This document shows, in pieces, positions 1 to 6,734 of a DNA stretch of 6,734 bases (position 1 is the stretch's first letter; each line of letters opens with the position of its first letter). The translations under genes were made by a program, and so were the position numbers. The stretch is from Gammaproteobacteria bacterium. Lineage in GTDB: Bacteria > Pseudomonadota > Alphaproteobacteria > UBA828. Under the pieces are notes generated by a model. The model worked only from the letters and a program-made list of their open reading frames with translations. It did no database searches and was not told where the DNA came from. The stretch covers positions 36,993 through 43,726 of the forward strand of contig PAWF01000023.1 of assembly GCA_002714015.1 (NCBI GenBank), given 5' to 3'.

Positions 1-1391
1 TTTAACAGCCTTCCAGTATTCATTCCTAATTTCCTACCGACCAAGTCTAGAGCTTGTATTCCGTTTGTACCCTCATAAATTTGTGCAATGCGGGCATCAC
101 GAACAAATTGTTCTATACCATGTTCACGAATATAGCCGTGTCCGCCATGAATTTGTATAGCAAGGTTGGCGGCTTGGGAGCCATTATCGGTAAGAAAAGC
201 TTTGACAATTGGTGTCATTAACTGCACGTATTCATCAGCGTTTTGACGTATCTTAGCATTTTCATGGTTATTCGAAATATCAATTTGTATTGCTGTTTCA
301 TAGGCTAGAGCTCGAGCGCCTTCATTTAGAGCTTTAGCTTGCAAAAGCATTAAACGAACATCGGGATGTACAATAATAGCATCCGCTGTCTCAGAATTAT
401 CTTTAGTTTTCTTAATACTTTTACCCTGACGTCTATCCTTTGCATAAGCTGCTGCTGATTGATAGGCTACTTCACCAATACCAAGCCCCTGAAGTCCAAC
501 GCCAAGTCTTGCACCATTCATCATCGTAAACATCATCTTAAGACCACTATGTTCCTTACCAATGAGCCAAGCCTTTGCTTCATCAAAATGCAAAACGCAT
601 GTTGAAGAACCATGAATACCCATCTTTTCTTCTATAGATCCACAAGAGACGGTATTTCGAGTGCCCGGTGAACCATTAGTATTAGGTATAAATTTTGGAA
701 CTACGAAAAGGCTGATCCCACGAACTCCCTCAGGTGAACCCGGCAGTTTTGCTAAAACAAGATGAACAATATTTTCACTTAAATCATGTTCTCCTGCAGT
801 AATAAAAATTTTAGTGCCAGAAATTTTAAAACTACCATCTTCATCTGGCATAGCTTTTGTTTTAATTAATCCTAGGTCTGTGCCACAGTGGGATTCAGTA
901 AGACACATTGTTCCTGTCCATGAGCCATTACCTAATTTAGGTAAATATGTATCTTTGATAGCCTCAGATGCATGGGCTGCAATTGTAGTCGCAGCTCCAC
1001 GTGATAAGAGAGGATAGACACCAAATGCAAAATTAGTAGAGCAAACCATTTCTTCAAAAACAAAGCTGAGTGTTTCGGGAAGCCCTTGCCCCCCATATGT
1101 TGGGTCACCTGAAATAGAGTGCCAGCCATTGGCTATAAAAGCATCATAGGCTTTTTTAAAACCTGGTGGAGTTCTAACAATCCCATTTTCAAATTTACAC
1201 CCTTCTTGGTCTCCTACTTGATTTAAGGGTAAGAGTTGATTCTCACAAAACTTAGCCCCCTCCTCTAGAATTGCATCAAAAACATCTGCTGTCGCTTCCT
1301 CAAATCCAGGTAAATTAGAAAGTTGTCCAGTATTTAAAACTTCGTGAAGTAAAAAACGCATATCGCGTAGAGGGGCAGAATATGTTTGCAT
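1..1391 (-). CDS. Acyl-CoA dehydrogenase, long form (FadE/DmdC-like), 3' end outside window
   Basis: This flavoenzyme should catalyse the first beta-oxidation step, acyl-CoA to trans-2-enoyl-CoA using FAD, in the cytoplasm. The frame is open from the ATG at 1391 to the window edge: 463 codons plus two bases, with no stop. The family is usually about 590-600 residues, so the missing part should hold the end of the protein, including the extra C-terminal domain of this long form. Visible parts are the family N-terminus (YSAPLRDMRFLLHEVL), the flavin/substrate signature near residues 162-174 (MCLTESHCGTDLG), KIFITAGEHD at 194-203, GGHGYIREHG at 416-425, and RIAQIYEGTNGIQALDL at 434-450, whose E440 is the expected catalytic base. 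The start has AAAGG 8 nt upstream and lies 24 nt after the preceding stop, so it is the last operon gene seen here. DmdC (3-methylmercaptopropionyl-CoA dehydrogenase) belongs to the same family. The context favours ordinary fatty acyl-CoA, but chain length cannot be read from sequence. Confidence 0.93.
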   Translation of the reverse strand, partial: MQTYSAPLRDMRFLLHEVLNTGQLSNLPGFEEATADVFDAILEEGAKFCENQLLPLNQVGDQEGCKFENGIVRTPPGFKKAYDAFIANGWHSISGDPTYGGQGLPETLSFVFEEMVCSTNFAFGVYPLLSRGAATTIAAHASEAIKDTYLPKLGNGSWTGTMCLTESHCGTDLGLIKTKAMPDEDGSFKISGTKIFITAGEHDLSENIVHLVLAKLPGSPEGVRGISLFVVPKFIPNTNGSPGTRNTVSCGSIEEKMGIHGSSTCVLHFDEAKAWLIGKEHSGLKMMFTMMNGARLGVGLQGLGIGEVAYQSAAAYAKDRRQGKSIKKTKDNSETADAIIVHPDVRLMLLQAKALNEGARALAYETAIQIDISNNHENAKIRQNADEYVQLMTPIVKAFLTDNGSQAANLAIQIHGGHGYIREHGIEQFVRDARIAQIYEGTNGIQALDLVGRKLGMNTGRLL

Positions 1392-1415
1392 TAGTGTAGC
1401 CTTTTATTTTTATAA

Positions 1416-3740
1416 TTAATTTCTGAGTGGCTTGCCTGTTTGCAGCATATGTTCAATACGATCATGGGTACCAGGTTCTTTAATAAGATTCATGAATGCT
1501 TTTTGTTCCAAAAGGGTGAGCTGATCCTCTGTGGTTTCTTTAGTGGTATCTGTATCCCCACCAGTTAACACATTGGCTAGCTGTTCAACGACAATAAGGT
1601 CATGAGGAGTAGCTTTACGTGTCTTCGCTAGTCCTCTAACAGCCATCTTAAGTGCTACCCGAGCTGTTTTTCCTGGAAGTTTGATAGTCGATGGCTCTGG
1701 AGGTAAATAATCTTTTGCTAATTGAAGAGCTTTTTGTTTTGCATCTGATAAAAGTCTATCATGATTCATTGTTATGTTATCTGTTTTACGAAAGTATCCG
1801 AGGTTATGTGCCTCTGCTGCTGACCTACTTACCTTGGCAAGTCCAATAGTTTGGAATACATTTGTAATAGCGGGCATTGCCCCACCAAGCTTACTTTTAC
1901 CTTGGTTAGCTCTTATCAGCATCTCTTTGCATCCTCCCCAACCAGGAATTAACCCAACTCCAACTTCTACTAAACCTGTATATGTCTCTGCATGAGCTTG
2001 TATAGCATCTGCATGAAGAAGAATTTCGCAACCTCCACCTAATGCTAAGCCTGATGGAGCAGCAACTACAGGAAAAGGTGCATACTTCATAGCCTTAAAG
2101 GTTTCTTGCCCATCTTTAACTAAATTTATAATCATATCCCAAGCTGCTACATTTATTACAAACATAGCTAATCCTAGATTTACACCAGCAGAAAAATTAG
2201 TGCCTTCATTATGTAATACTAATGCTTTGTAGCCTTTTTCAGGAATCACTTTAAGAGACCATCTTATCGCATCTAAAATTTCGTTATCTATTGCGTTCAT
2301 TTTCGTATGAAACTCAATGCATAAAACCTGGTCTCCAATATCCCAAATACTTGCAGAGGCATTATGATGTAGAGGTTTTTTGCTTCTTTTAATATCTGAT
2401 AAAAGTAAAACACCTTTATTTCGCCTTACTTTTAACCAGTTTCCGTCCGTTCCTAGATATTCAAGATACCCATCTTTTGTGCGATAGAAGCCACCTTTTT
2501 CAATTGCTAGATCAATAAGTTTTGGAACACTAATCTCATTCTTTCTAAGCCATTTAGCTAGCCAGTCAGCTCCAATTTTATCTATCAATTCAAAAGGGCC
2601 TAGTTTCCATGCGTAACCAAGTCGCATTGCATCGTCTACATCTTTTATAGAATTAGCAATTTGTGGAACTAAATCTGCGGCATAAGCTAGGGTATTACAC
2701 ATTACTTCGCATGCATAAGAACTGATGGGTGCTGGTGACTCAAGAAGTGAACGAATATCCCCTTTAGTGCTATTAATTATTTCAATTCTTGGTCGACATG
2801 CTTCCTCATATTCACCAGAGGATAAGTTTATAACTTCTTTTTTCCTCTTTCCACCGTCTGTATTAAGCCGATAAAACCCGCCTTTACCTTTTCTTCCAAT
2901 AAGACCATCACTTATCATACTTTTTATGATTTTAGGTTCTTCGTAAATCTTACGGAAAGCGTCCTGTTCTGGAACAGCATCATACAGGCTTTTCCCAACA
3001 AGTGGCATTAGATCAATACCTACTAAATCCATCAAACCAAAAACACCTGTCTTAGGAATGCCCATTGGTCGGGATAATATTGTATCAGCTTCCTCAACTG
3101 TTGTATTTGAAGTTAAGGCCTCCACAGTAGCCTTTTGGATCCAATAAGTGCCAATCCTATTTGCTATGAAACCGGGTGTATCTTTACACGGTACAACACC
3201 TTTACCTAGGGCTATATCAGCAAATTCTTGCACGGAAGAAATTACCTCAGGCTTTGTTTCCTCAGGCGCAACTATTTCTAATAATCGCATATATCGGGGT
3301 GGGTTAAAAAAATGTGTAATTAAAAAATGATTCTTAAACGCTTCCGGCATCTCTTTTATTAGTTCAGCTGCCCTTATGGTTGATGTGTTTGATGAAACAA
3401 TACAATTAGGTTTACGAAAAGCTTCTATGCGGCGATATATTTCTTGTTTTACATCAAGTCGTTCTATTACAGCTTCTATAACCCAATCCACTTCACCTAT
3501 TCGATCAATATTGTCTTCGATGTTTCCACAGCATATATGCTTTGCGGAGCTTTTATCCATAAAAGGTGCAGGCTCTGTGCGCAGCATTTTCTCCACAGCT
3601 CCTTCGGCCAGAGCATTGCGATTTCTAGATTCTCCAGGAATATCCAACAAGTGAACTTTAAAACCAGCATTGGCTATTTGGGCAGCTATTCCACTACCCA
3701 TTAGTCCGGCTCCGATCACAGCAACTTTTTTAATATTCAT
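1416..3740 (-). CDS. Fused 3-hydroxyacyl-CoA dehydrogenase / enoyl-CoA hydratase (FadN-like)
   Basis: This 774-residue bifunctional enzyme hydrates trans-2-enoyl-CoA and oxidises the L-3-hydroxyacyl-CoA with NAD+. The dehydrogenase comes first. Its Rossmann motif GAGLMGSG is at 10-17, NTST at 118-121, and the catalytic pair H143 (in THFFNPP) and E155 (in LLEIV) has the usual 12-residue spacing. DTPGFIANR follows at 187-195, then two C-terminal dehydrogenase repeats (about 190-290 and 340-400). The crotonase-type hydratase spans about 468-650. It has the oxyanion-hole region NFSAGVNLG (515-523), GLALGGGCE (564-572), and both expected catalytic glutamates, E572 and E592, 20 apart as in crotonase. 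This order is that of Bacillus FadN (about 790 residues) and the reverse of E. coli FadB. The start is the ATG at 3740, because MNIKKVAVIGAG begins the Rossmann fold. An ATG at 3788 is in frame but would add 16 unlikely residues read from within the thiolase gene. It overlaps the thiolase stop by one base. Confidence 0.95.
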   Translation of the reverse strand: MNIKKVAVIGAGLMGSGIAAQIANAGFKVHLLDIPGESRNRNALAEGAVEKMLRTEPAPFMDKSSAKHICCGNIEDNIDRIGEVDWVIEAVIERLDVKQEIYRRIEAFRKPNCIVSSNTSTIRAAELIKEMPEAFKNHFLITHFFNPPRYMRLLEIVAPEETKPEVISSVQEFADIALGKGVVPCKDTPGFIANRIGTYWIQKATVEALTSNTTVEEADTILSRPMGIPKTGVFGLMDLVGIDLMPLVGKSLYDAVPEQDAFRKIYEEPKIIKSMISDGLIGRKGKGGFYRLNTDGGKRKKEVINLSSGEYEEACRPRIEIINSTKGDIRSLLESPAPISSYACEVMCNTLAYAADLVPQIANSIKDVDDAMRLGYAWKLGPFELIDKIGADWLAKWLRKNEISVPKLIDLAIEKGGFYRTKDGYLEYLGTDGNWLKVRRNKGVLLLSDIKRSKKPLHHNASASIWDIGDQVLCIEFHTKMNAIDNEILDAIRWSLKVIPEKGYKALVLHNEGTNFSAGVNLGLAMFVINVAAWDMIINLVKDGQETFKAMKYAPFPVVAAPSGLALGGGCEILLHADAIQAHAETYTGLVEVGVGLIPGWGGCKEMLIRANQGKSKLGGAMPAITNVFQTIGLAKVSRSAAEAHNLGYFRKTDNITMNHDRLLSDAKQKALQLAKDYLPPEPSTIKLPGKTARVALKMAVRGLAKTRKATPHDLIVVEQLANVLTGGDTDTTKETTEDQLTLLEQKAFMNLIKEPGTHDRIEHMLQTGKPLRN

Positions 3741-3742
3741 TA
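3738..3742 (-). other. TAATG stop/start overlap between thiolase and FadN-like genes
   Basis: The thiolase stop TAA (3742-3740) and the dehydrogenase/hydratase start ATG (3740-3738) share one A. Such overlaps commonly allow translational coupling, in which a terminating ribosome re-initiates on the next gene. The overlap is seen directly; coupling and balanced production of the two proteins are inferred. Confidence 0.85.
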
Positions 3743-4876
3743 TGCAGCCTCTAAAATTGTGGAAATACCCTGTCCACCTCCAATACATTGGGTTGCTAAT
3801 GCATATTTTTTATCCTCACGCTGGAGTATTTGTGCTGCTTTTCCGGTAATACGCGCGCCAGTAGCTCCTAGGGGATGTCCAATAGCAATAGCACCACCAT
3901 CGATATTTATTTTGGAACTATCAAATGGCAGCTCCCGAGTACATGCAAGGGCTTGAACGGCAAATGCCTCATTTAGCTCGATAATATCTAGGTCCTCCAT
4001 TTTAAGAGATGCTCTTTCCAAGGCTTTCTCAGTTGCTTGTACAGGACCTATTCCCATTATTTGGGGAGATACACCAGAAACCCCAATACTTTTCAGTAAT
4101 GCGATAGGTTTTAAATTTTGATTTTGTGCAAATGCTTCTGTGCATACTAATACAGCGGCAGCTCCATCAGTGAGTGGAGAAGAAGTTCCTGCAGTAACAG
4201 ATCCCTCGGCATCAAAAGCTGGCTCAAGACTTGATAGACCATCTAGAGTAGTTTCTGGTCTAAGACATGCATCTTCGTCAACAATTCCTTCATTTGTTTC
4301 AACGGGAATAATTTCTGATTTTAGTCTCCCTGCTGATCTCGCTTCAGATGCTCTTGTTTGGCTAGTTAAGGCAAAGGCTTCTTGTTCTTGACGAGAAATT
4401 TGATACTTTTCAGCTAAATTTTCAGCTGTTTCCCCCATTGGCATGTAAGCTCCATCATTATTCTCGTATAAGTCTGGGTTAGGCATTGGATTGAATCCAC
4501 CCATTGGGACACGACTCATACTTTCCACACCTGCACAAATAAATGCTTCACCAGCACCAAGCTGTATTGCTCCAGCTGCCATATGTATGGCCTGCATTGA
4601 AGATCCACAAAAGCGGTTTACTGTTACTCCCGCTACAGTTTCAGGTAATCCAGCCATTAGACCAACAAGACGAGCCATATTAAAGCCTTGCTCGCCTTCT
4701 GGGAAAGCGCATCCAAGTATTAAATCCTCAATTAAAGCAGGATCGATATTTTCACGCTCTACAAGTCCCTTAATTACTTCTGCAGCTAGATCATCTGGGC
4801 GTTTCATAGCTAAAGCCCCTTTATTAGCAAAGGTAAAAGGGGAGCGGGCGTAACCCGCTAATACTACAGGGGTCAT
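3740..4876 (-). CDS. fadA: 3-ketoacyl-CoA thiolase / acetyl-CoA C-acyltransferase (FadA-like)
   Basis: This cytoplasmic thiolase should cleave 3-ketoacyl-CoA with CoA to acetyl-CoA and a shortened acyl-CoA, the last step of each beta-oxidation round. It is 378 residues, slightly shorter than the usual 390-400, with no core motif missing. The nucleophile is C90 in NRFCGSSMQA. NEAF is at 302-305, H334 lies in AIGHPLGATG, and the second catalytic cysteine C364 lies in TQCIGGGQG, so the full Cys-His-Cys set is present. VTAGTSSPLTDGAA at 227-240 is also typical. The ATG at 4876 has AAGGA 9 nt upstream, and the gap to the ligase stop is 34 nt. Its stop overlaps the next gene's start by one base, suggesting it is made in step with the hydratase/dehydrogenase and perhaps forms a complex with it, as FadA does with FadB. 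A biosynthetic acetoacetyl-CoA thiolase is the main alternative; the neighbours make the degradative role much more likely. Confidence 0.93.
   Translation of the reverse strand: MTPVVLAGYARSPFTFANKGALAMKRPDDLAAEVIKGLVERENIDPALIEDLILGCAFPEGEQGFNMARLVGLMAGLPETVAGVTVNRFCGSSMQAIHMAAGAIQLGAGEAFICAGVESMSRVPMGGFNPMPNPDLYENNDGAYMPMGETAENLAEKYQISRQEQEAFALTSQTRASEARSAGRLKSEIIPVETNEGIVDEDACLRPETTLDGLSSLEPAFDAEGSVTAGTSSPLTDGAAAVLVCTEAFAQNQNLKPIALLKSIGVSGVSPQIMGIGPVQATEKALERASLKMEDLDIIELNEAFAVQALACTRELPFDSSKINIDGGAIAIGHPLGATGARITGKAAQILQREDKKYALATQCIGGGQGISTILEAA
3748..3752 (-). promoter_or_regulatory. Shine-Dalgarno deciding the start of the FadN-like gene
   Basis: On the minus strand AGAGG lies 7 nt before the ATG at 3740, inside the last codons of the thiolase gene. 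This near-ideal spacing supports the 3740 start over the in-frame ATG at 3788. The site is a good match to the anti-SD but short, so the evidence is supportive rather than decisive alone. Confidence 0.7.
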
Positions 4877-4910
4877 GATTATTTATCCTTTAATATTATA
4901 AATCTAAGAT

Positions 4911-6599
4911 TTACTTTTCTTTCTTGGCTTTTTCTTCAGCAATTAACTCTTTTTTTGATAATTTTCCAACTACTGTTTTTGGAAGTTCATCTCGAAATTC
5001 AATAACTTTTGGTATTTCTATAGGTGACAATTTATCTGATAAAAAATCTAGTAAAACCTTAGAAGTGATATGTTTATTATCTGCTAGTTTAATAAAAGCT
5101 TTAGCTTTTTGCTGGCTATAGGAGTCATCAATACCAATAACTATTACTTCCTCAACTGCAGGATGTTTGTATATAGCCTCCTCTATATACCTTGGATAAA
5201 TATTATATCCACTTGAGATAATCACTTCTTTCATTCTGTCAATGAGGTAGACATATCCATCTTTATCAATATATCCAATATCGCCCGTATGAAACCTACC
5301 ACCCTCTAATGCTTTTGCTGTTGCGGTCTCATTTTTCCAATAGCCTTCCATAATCTGAGGACCTGAGATACATATTTCTCCGATTTTCCCTTGGGGCATT
5401 AATTTGCCTCGTTCATTAGTATCAGTGATTTCAATAATAGTTTGTGGTGCTGGTAGACCCAAAGATCCAACACGACTTTGACCAGTTGATGGGTTGCAGG
5501 CAGCAATTGGTGAAGTCTCACTTAAACCATAGCCTTCAACCAAGCTGCAACCAGTAGTTTTTTCAAAATCATTTTTAACCTCTAGGGGTAATGTATCTCC
5601 GCCGGATAAGCATGCTTTTATTGATGATAAATCATATTTCCCAGATTTAACGTCAGAATCTCTATTAATAGCAATATAGATAGTAGGCACAGCTGGAAAA
5701 AAAGTGGGATTTTTACGGGCAATAGTTTTTAGCATTTGTTTTAAGTCAAACCTAGGAAGCAGAATCATTTCTGCGCCGTTTCTTATCGAAAAATTCATTA
5801 CTACTGTCATTGCAAAAACATGAAACAGTGGCAACACACAAAGAACTATCTCTTTTCCAGGTATCGTCTGGGGAAAGAATAATGTCCCTTGCTCGATGTT
5901 TGCAGAGAGGTTTTTGTGAGTGAGCATCGCTGCTTTAGGAACACCTGTTGTTCCCCCAGTGTATTGTAATACAGCAATATTAGATTTTTCTATGACAGGC
6001 TTATGATAGTTACCATCATTGGCAAGTAAATTTTTCCAAGTGATGATTTTTGCATTAGGTTTTATTTTTGCAATATTTTGCCACTTAACTAGTCTAAATA
6101 TGAGGCCCTTAACAGCGGGTAATTCATCTGCAAAGGGAATAGTGACCAAATACTTTAGCGAAGTATTTTGAAACATAGCCTCCGCCTTATAGAAAAGATC
6201 TTTGATATCTAAAGTAGCTAGAATATCTGGTTCAGAATCTTTTAGTTGATCCTCAAGCTCATCTCTAGCGTAGAGAGGGTTAGTATTTACTACGATCCCG
6301 CCCACAGACAATATTGCCCAATAAAGAACTACGTATGCTGGGCAGTTAGGCAACATAATTGCCACCCTTGAGCCCTTTTTTACACCGATTAATTGTAAGC
6401 CCTTGGCAGCCTTTCTTACCATTGAGCCTAATTCTTCGTAGTTTATTGAGCGTCCTAAAAATTCTATGGCTTGATTTTTTGACCAGTTAACCACGCTTTT
6501 TTCGAATAGCTCTGGAAGTGGATATGTATTAATAGGTGTTTGCCAGACTACATCTTCAGGTAATGATTTTTCCCATGGCCATTGCTTTTCAGTTTCCAT
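4911..6599 (-). CDS. fadD: Long-chain fatty acid-CoA ligase, AMP-forming (FadD-like)
   Basis: This enzyme activates free fatty acids with ATP and CoA through an acyl-adenylate, giving acyl-CoA, AMP and pyrophosphate, and so feeds the beta-oxidation enzymes encoded downstream. At 562 residues it has normal FadD length. The adenylate-forming motifs appear in order: P-loop YTGGTTGVPK at 213-222, LPLFHVFAMT at 256-265, EGYGLSETSP at 355-364, FHTGDIGY at 436-443 with the ATP-binding D440, hinge-region DRMKEVIISSGYNIYP at 454-469 with R455, and PKTVVGKLSKKEL at 540-552 with the expected catalytic K546. There is no signal peptide or clear membrane segment; a lysine-rich tail (EEKAKKEK) ends the protein. 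The start is well supported by AGGAG at 6610-6606, 6 nt before the ATG. It is the first recognised gene of the cluster. The fatty acid chain length, or another carboxylic acid substrate, cannot be told from the sequence. Confidence 0.93.
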   Translation of the reverse strand: METEKQWPWEKSLPEDVVWQTPINTYPLPELFEKSVVNWSKNQAIEFLGRSINYEELGSMVRKAAKGLQLIGVKKGSRVAIMLPNCPAYVVLYWAILSVGGIVVNTNPLYARDELEDQLKDSEPDILATLDIKDLFYKAEAMFQNTSLKYLVTIPFADELPAVKGLIFRLVKWQNIAKIKPNAKIITWKNLLANDGNYHKPVIEKSNIAVLQYTGGTTGVPKAAMLTHKNLSANIEQGTLFFPQTIPGKEIVLCVLPLFHVFAMTVVMNFSIRNGAEMILLPRFDLKQMLKTIARKNPTFFPAVPTIYIAINRDSDVKSGKYDLSSIKACLSGGDTLPLEVKNDFEKTTGCSLVEGYGLSETSPIAACNPSTGQSRVGSLGLPAPQTIIEITDTNERGKLMPQGKIGEICISGPQIMEGYWKNETATAKALEGGRFHTGDIGYIDKDGYVYLIDRMKEVIISSGYNIYPRYIEEAIYKHPAVEEVIVIGIDDSYSQQKAKAFIKLADNKHITSKVLLDFLSDKLSPIEIPKVIEFRDELPKTVVGKLSKKELIAEEKAKKEK

Positions 6600-6662
6600 T
6601 AATTACTCCTAGCCAATGAAATATATTAAATAAAACTTTCAAAGCAGCATAAGTATATGGAG
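6600..6662 (-). promoter_or_regulatory. Short leader upstream of the ligase gene, with strong ribosome binding site
   Basis: These 63 AT-rich bases separate the upstream reading frame from the ligase start. The clear signal is the Shine-Dalgarno TAGGAGT, whose AGGAG core at 6610-6606 is the best of the four in the window. No hairpin followed by a T-run, and no well-spaced -35/-10 pair, can be found on the minus strand. Either the upstream gene is co-transcribed with the cluster or the promoter differs from the sigma-70 consensus. Confidence 0.45.
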
Positions 6663-6734
6663 TCAGTTAGATGCATAAATTGAAGTAATAATGTCATCGT
6701 ATTTATCTAAAATATTTTTTCGCCTTACCTTTTG
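6663..6734 (-). CDS. C-terminal end of an unidentified upstream gene (partial)
   Basis: The minus-strand frame entering at 6734 is open for 23 codons, ending in DKYDDIITSIYASN and a TGA at 6665-6663. The other two minus-strand frames hit a stop within about ten codons of the edge. The peptide is charged and could be helical, with basic residues first (KVRRK) and acidic ones after. This is too little to identify a family. A regulator or another lipid-metabolism gene would fit the position, but that is only a guess. It runs in the same direction as the ligase gene, 63 nt ahead of it, so it may belong to the same transcript. An open frame this short could also occur by chance. Confidence 0.4.
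   Translation of the reverse strand, partial: QKVRRKNILDKYDDIITSIYASN

Noticed and set aside
814..1129. Short open frames on both strands (67 and 65 codons)
   Set aside because: Both fall inside the acyl-CoA dehydrogenase gene, which is open through the whole of 1-1391 with conserved motifs. They are easily mistaken for genes only because the real one runs off the window.
1392..1415. Possible terminator or regulatory element between the FadN-like and dehydrogenase genes
   Set aside because: The 24 nt are AT-rich with no stem-forming inverted repeat, and carry only the dehydrogenase Shine-Dalgarno.
3376..3704. Two overlapping plus-strand open frames of 92 and 86 codons
   Set aside because: They lie opposite the dehydrogenase Rossmann domain, overlap each other in different frames and resemble no family. 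They are shadows of the real gene.
4491..4853. 120-codon plus-strand open frame opposite the thiolase gene
   Set aside because: It is antisense to a thiolase with intact catalytic motifs. Its translation is low-complexity, rich in Ala/Pro/Ser, with no recognisable domain.
6618..6630. Small palindrome AATATATT as an operator for a fatty-acid regulator
   Set aside because: Eight AT-only bases are too short and too likely by chance. They do not match an operator I can name with confidence.
6620..6662. Possible sigma-70 promoter for the ligase gene
   Set aside because: A TATACT at 6657-6652 resembles a -10 box but has no -35 at the right distance. A TTGAAA further on lacks a -10 at 16-18 nt spacing. 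In AT-rich DNA such hexamers are expected by chance.

Overview
The window carries a compact fatty-acid beta-oxidation gene cluster, all on the minus strand and so transcribed from high to low coordinates. The sequence is AT-rich. The proteins nevertheless resemble families I know from alphaproteobacteria (Rhodospirillales/Rickettsiales-like): the ligase begins with a WPWEKSLP-type sequence, the thiolase carries AGYARSPFTFANKGAL, and the two-domain dehydrogenase/hydratase ends in EHMLQTGKPLRN. An AT-rich alphaproteobacterium is the best guess. It is an inference from remembered family sequence, and a gammaproteobacterial origin is not excluded.

Layout in transcription order: (i) 6734-6663, the last 23 codons of an unidentified upstream gene; (ii) 6662-6600, a short leader with a strong Shine-Dalgarno but no convincing promoter; (iii) 6599-4911, an AMP-forming long-chain acyl-CoA ligase (FadD-like); (iv) 4876-3740, a 3-ketoacyl-CoA thiolase (FadA-like); (v) 3740-1416, a fused 3-hydroxyacyl-CoA dehydrogenase/enoyl-CoA hydratase in the FadN domain order; (vi) 1391-1, the first 463 codons of a long-form (FadE/DmdC-like) acyl-CoA dehydrogenase whose 3' end lies outside the window. 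Gaps between the identified genes are 34 nt, a 1-nt overlap and 24 nt, with no terminator-like hairpin, so a single operon is likely.

Together the genes encode every enzyme class of a beta-oxidation round. The ligase makes the acyl-CoA, the dehydrogenase makes the trans-2-enoyl-CoA, the fused protein hydrates and then oxidises it to the 3-ketoacyl-CoA, and the thiolase releases acetyl-CoA. The catalytic residues I can recognise are present in all four proteins, with no frameshift or internal stop. I see no mobile element, RNA gene, CRISPR array or notable repeat. This looks like an ordinary catabolic operon rather than an undescribed system. The points worth checking are the dehydrogenase's real substrate, the coupled thiolase/FadN-type pair and the unidentified upstream gene.
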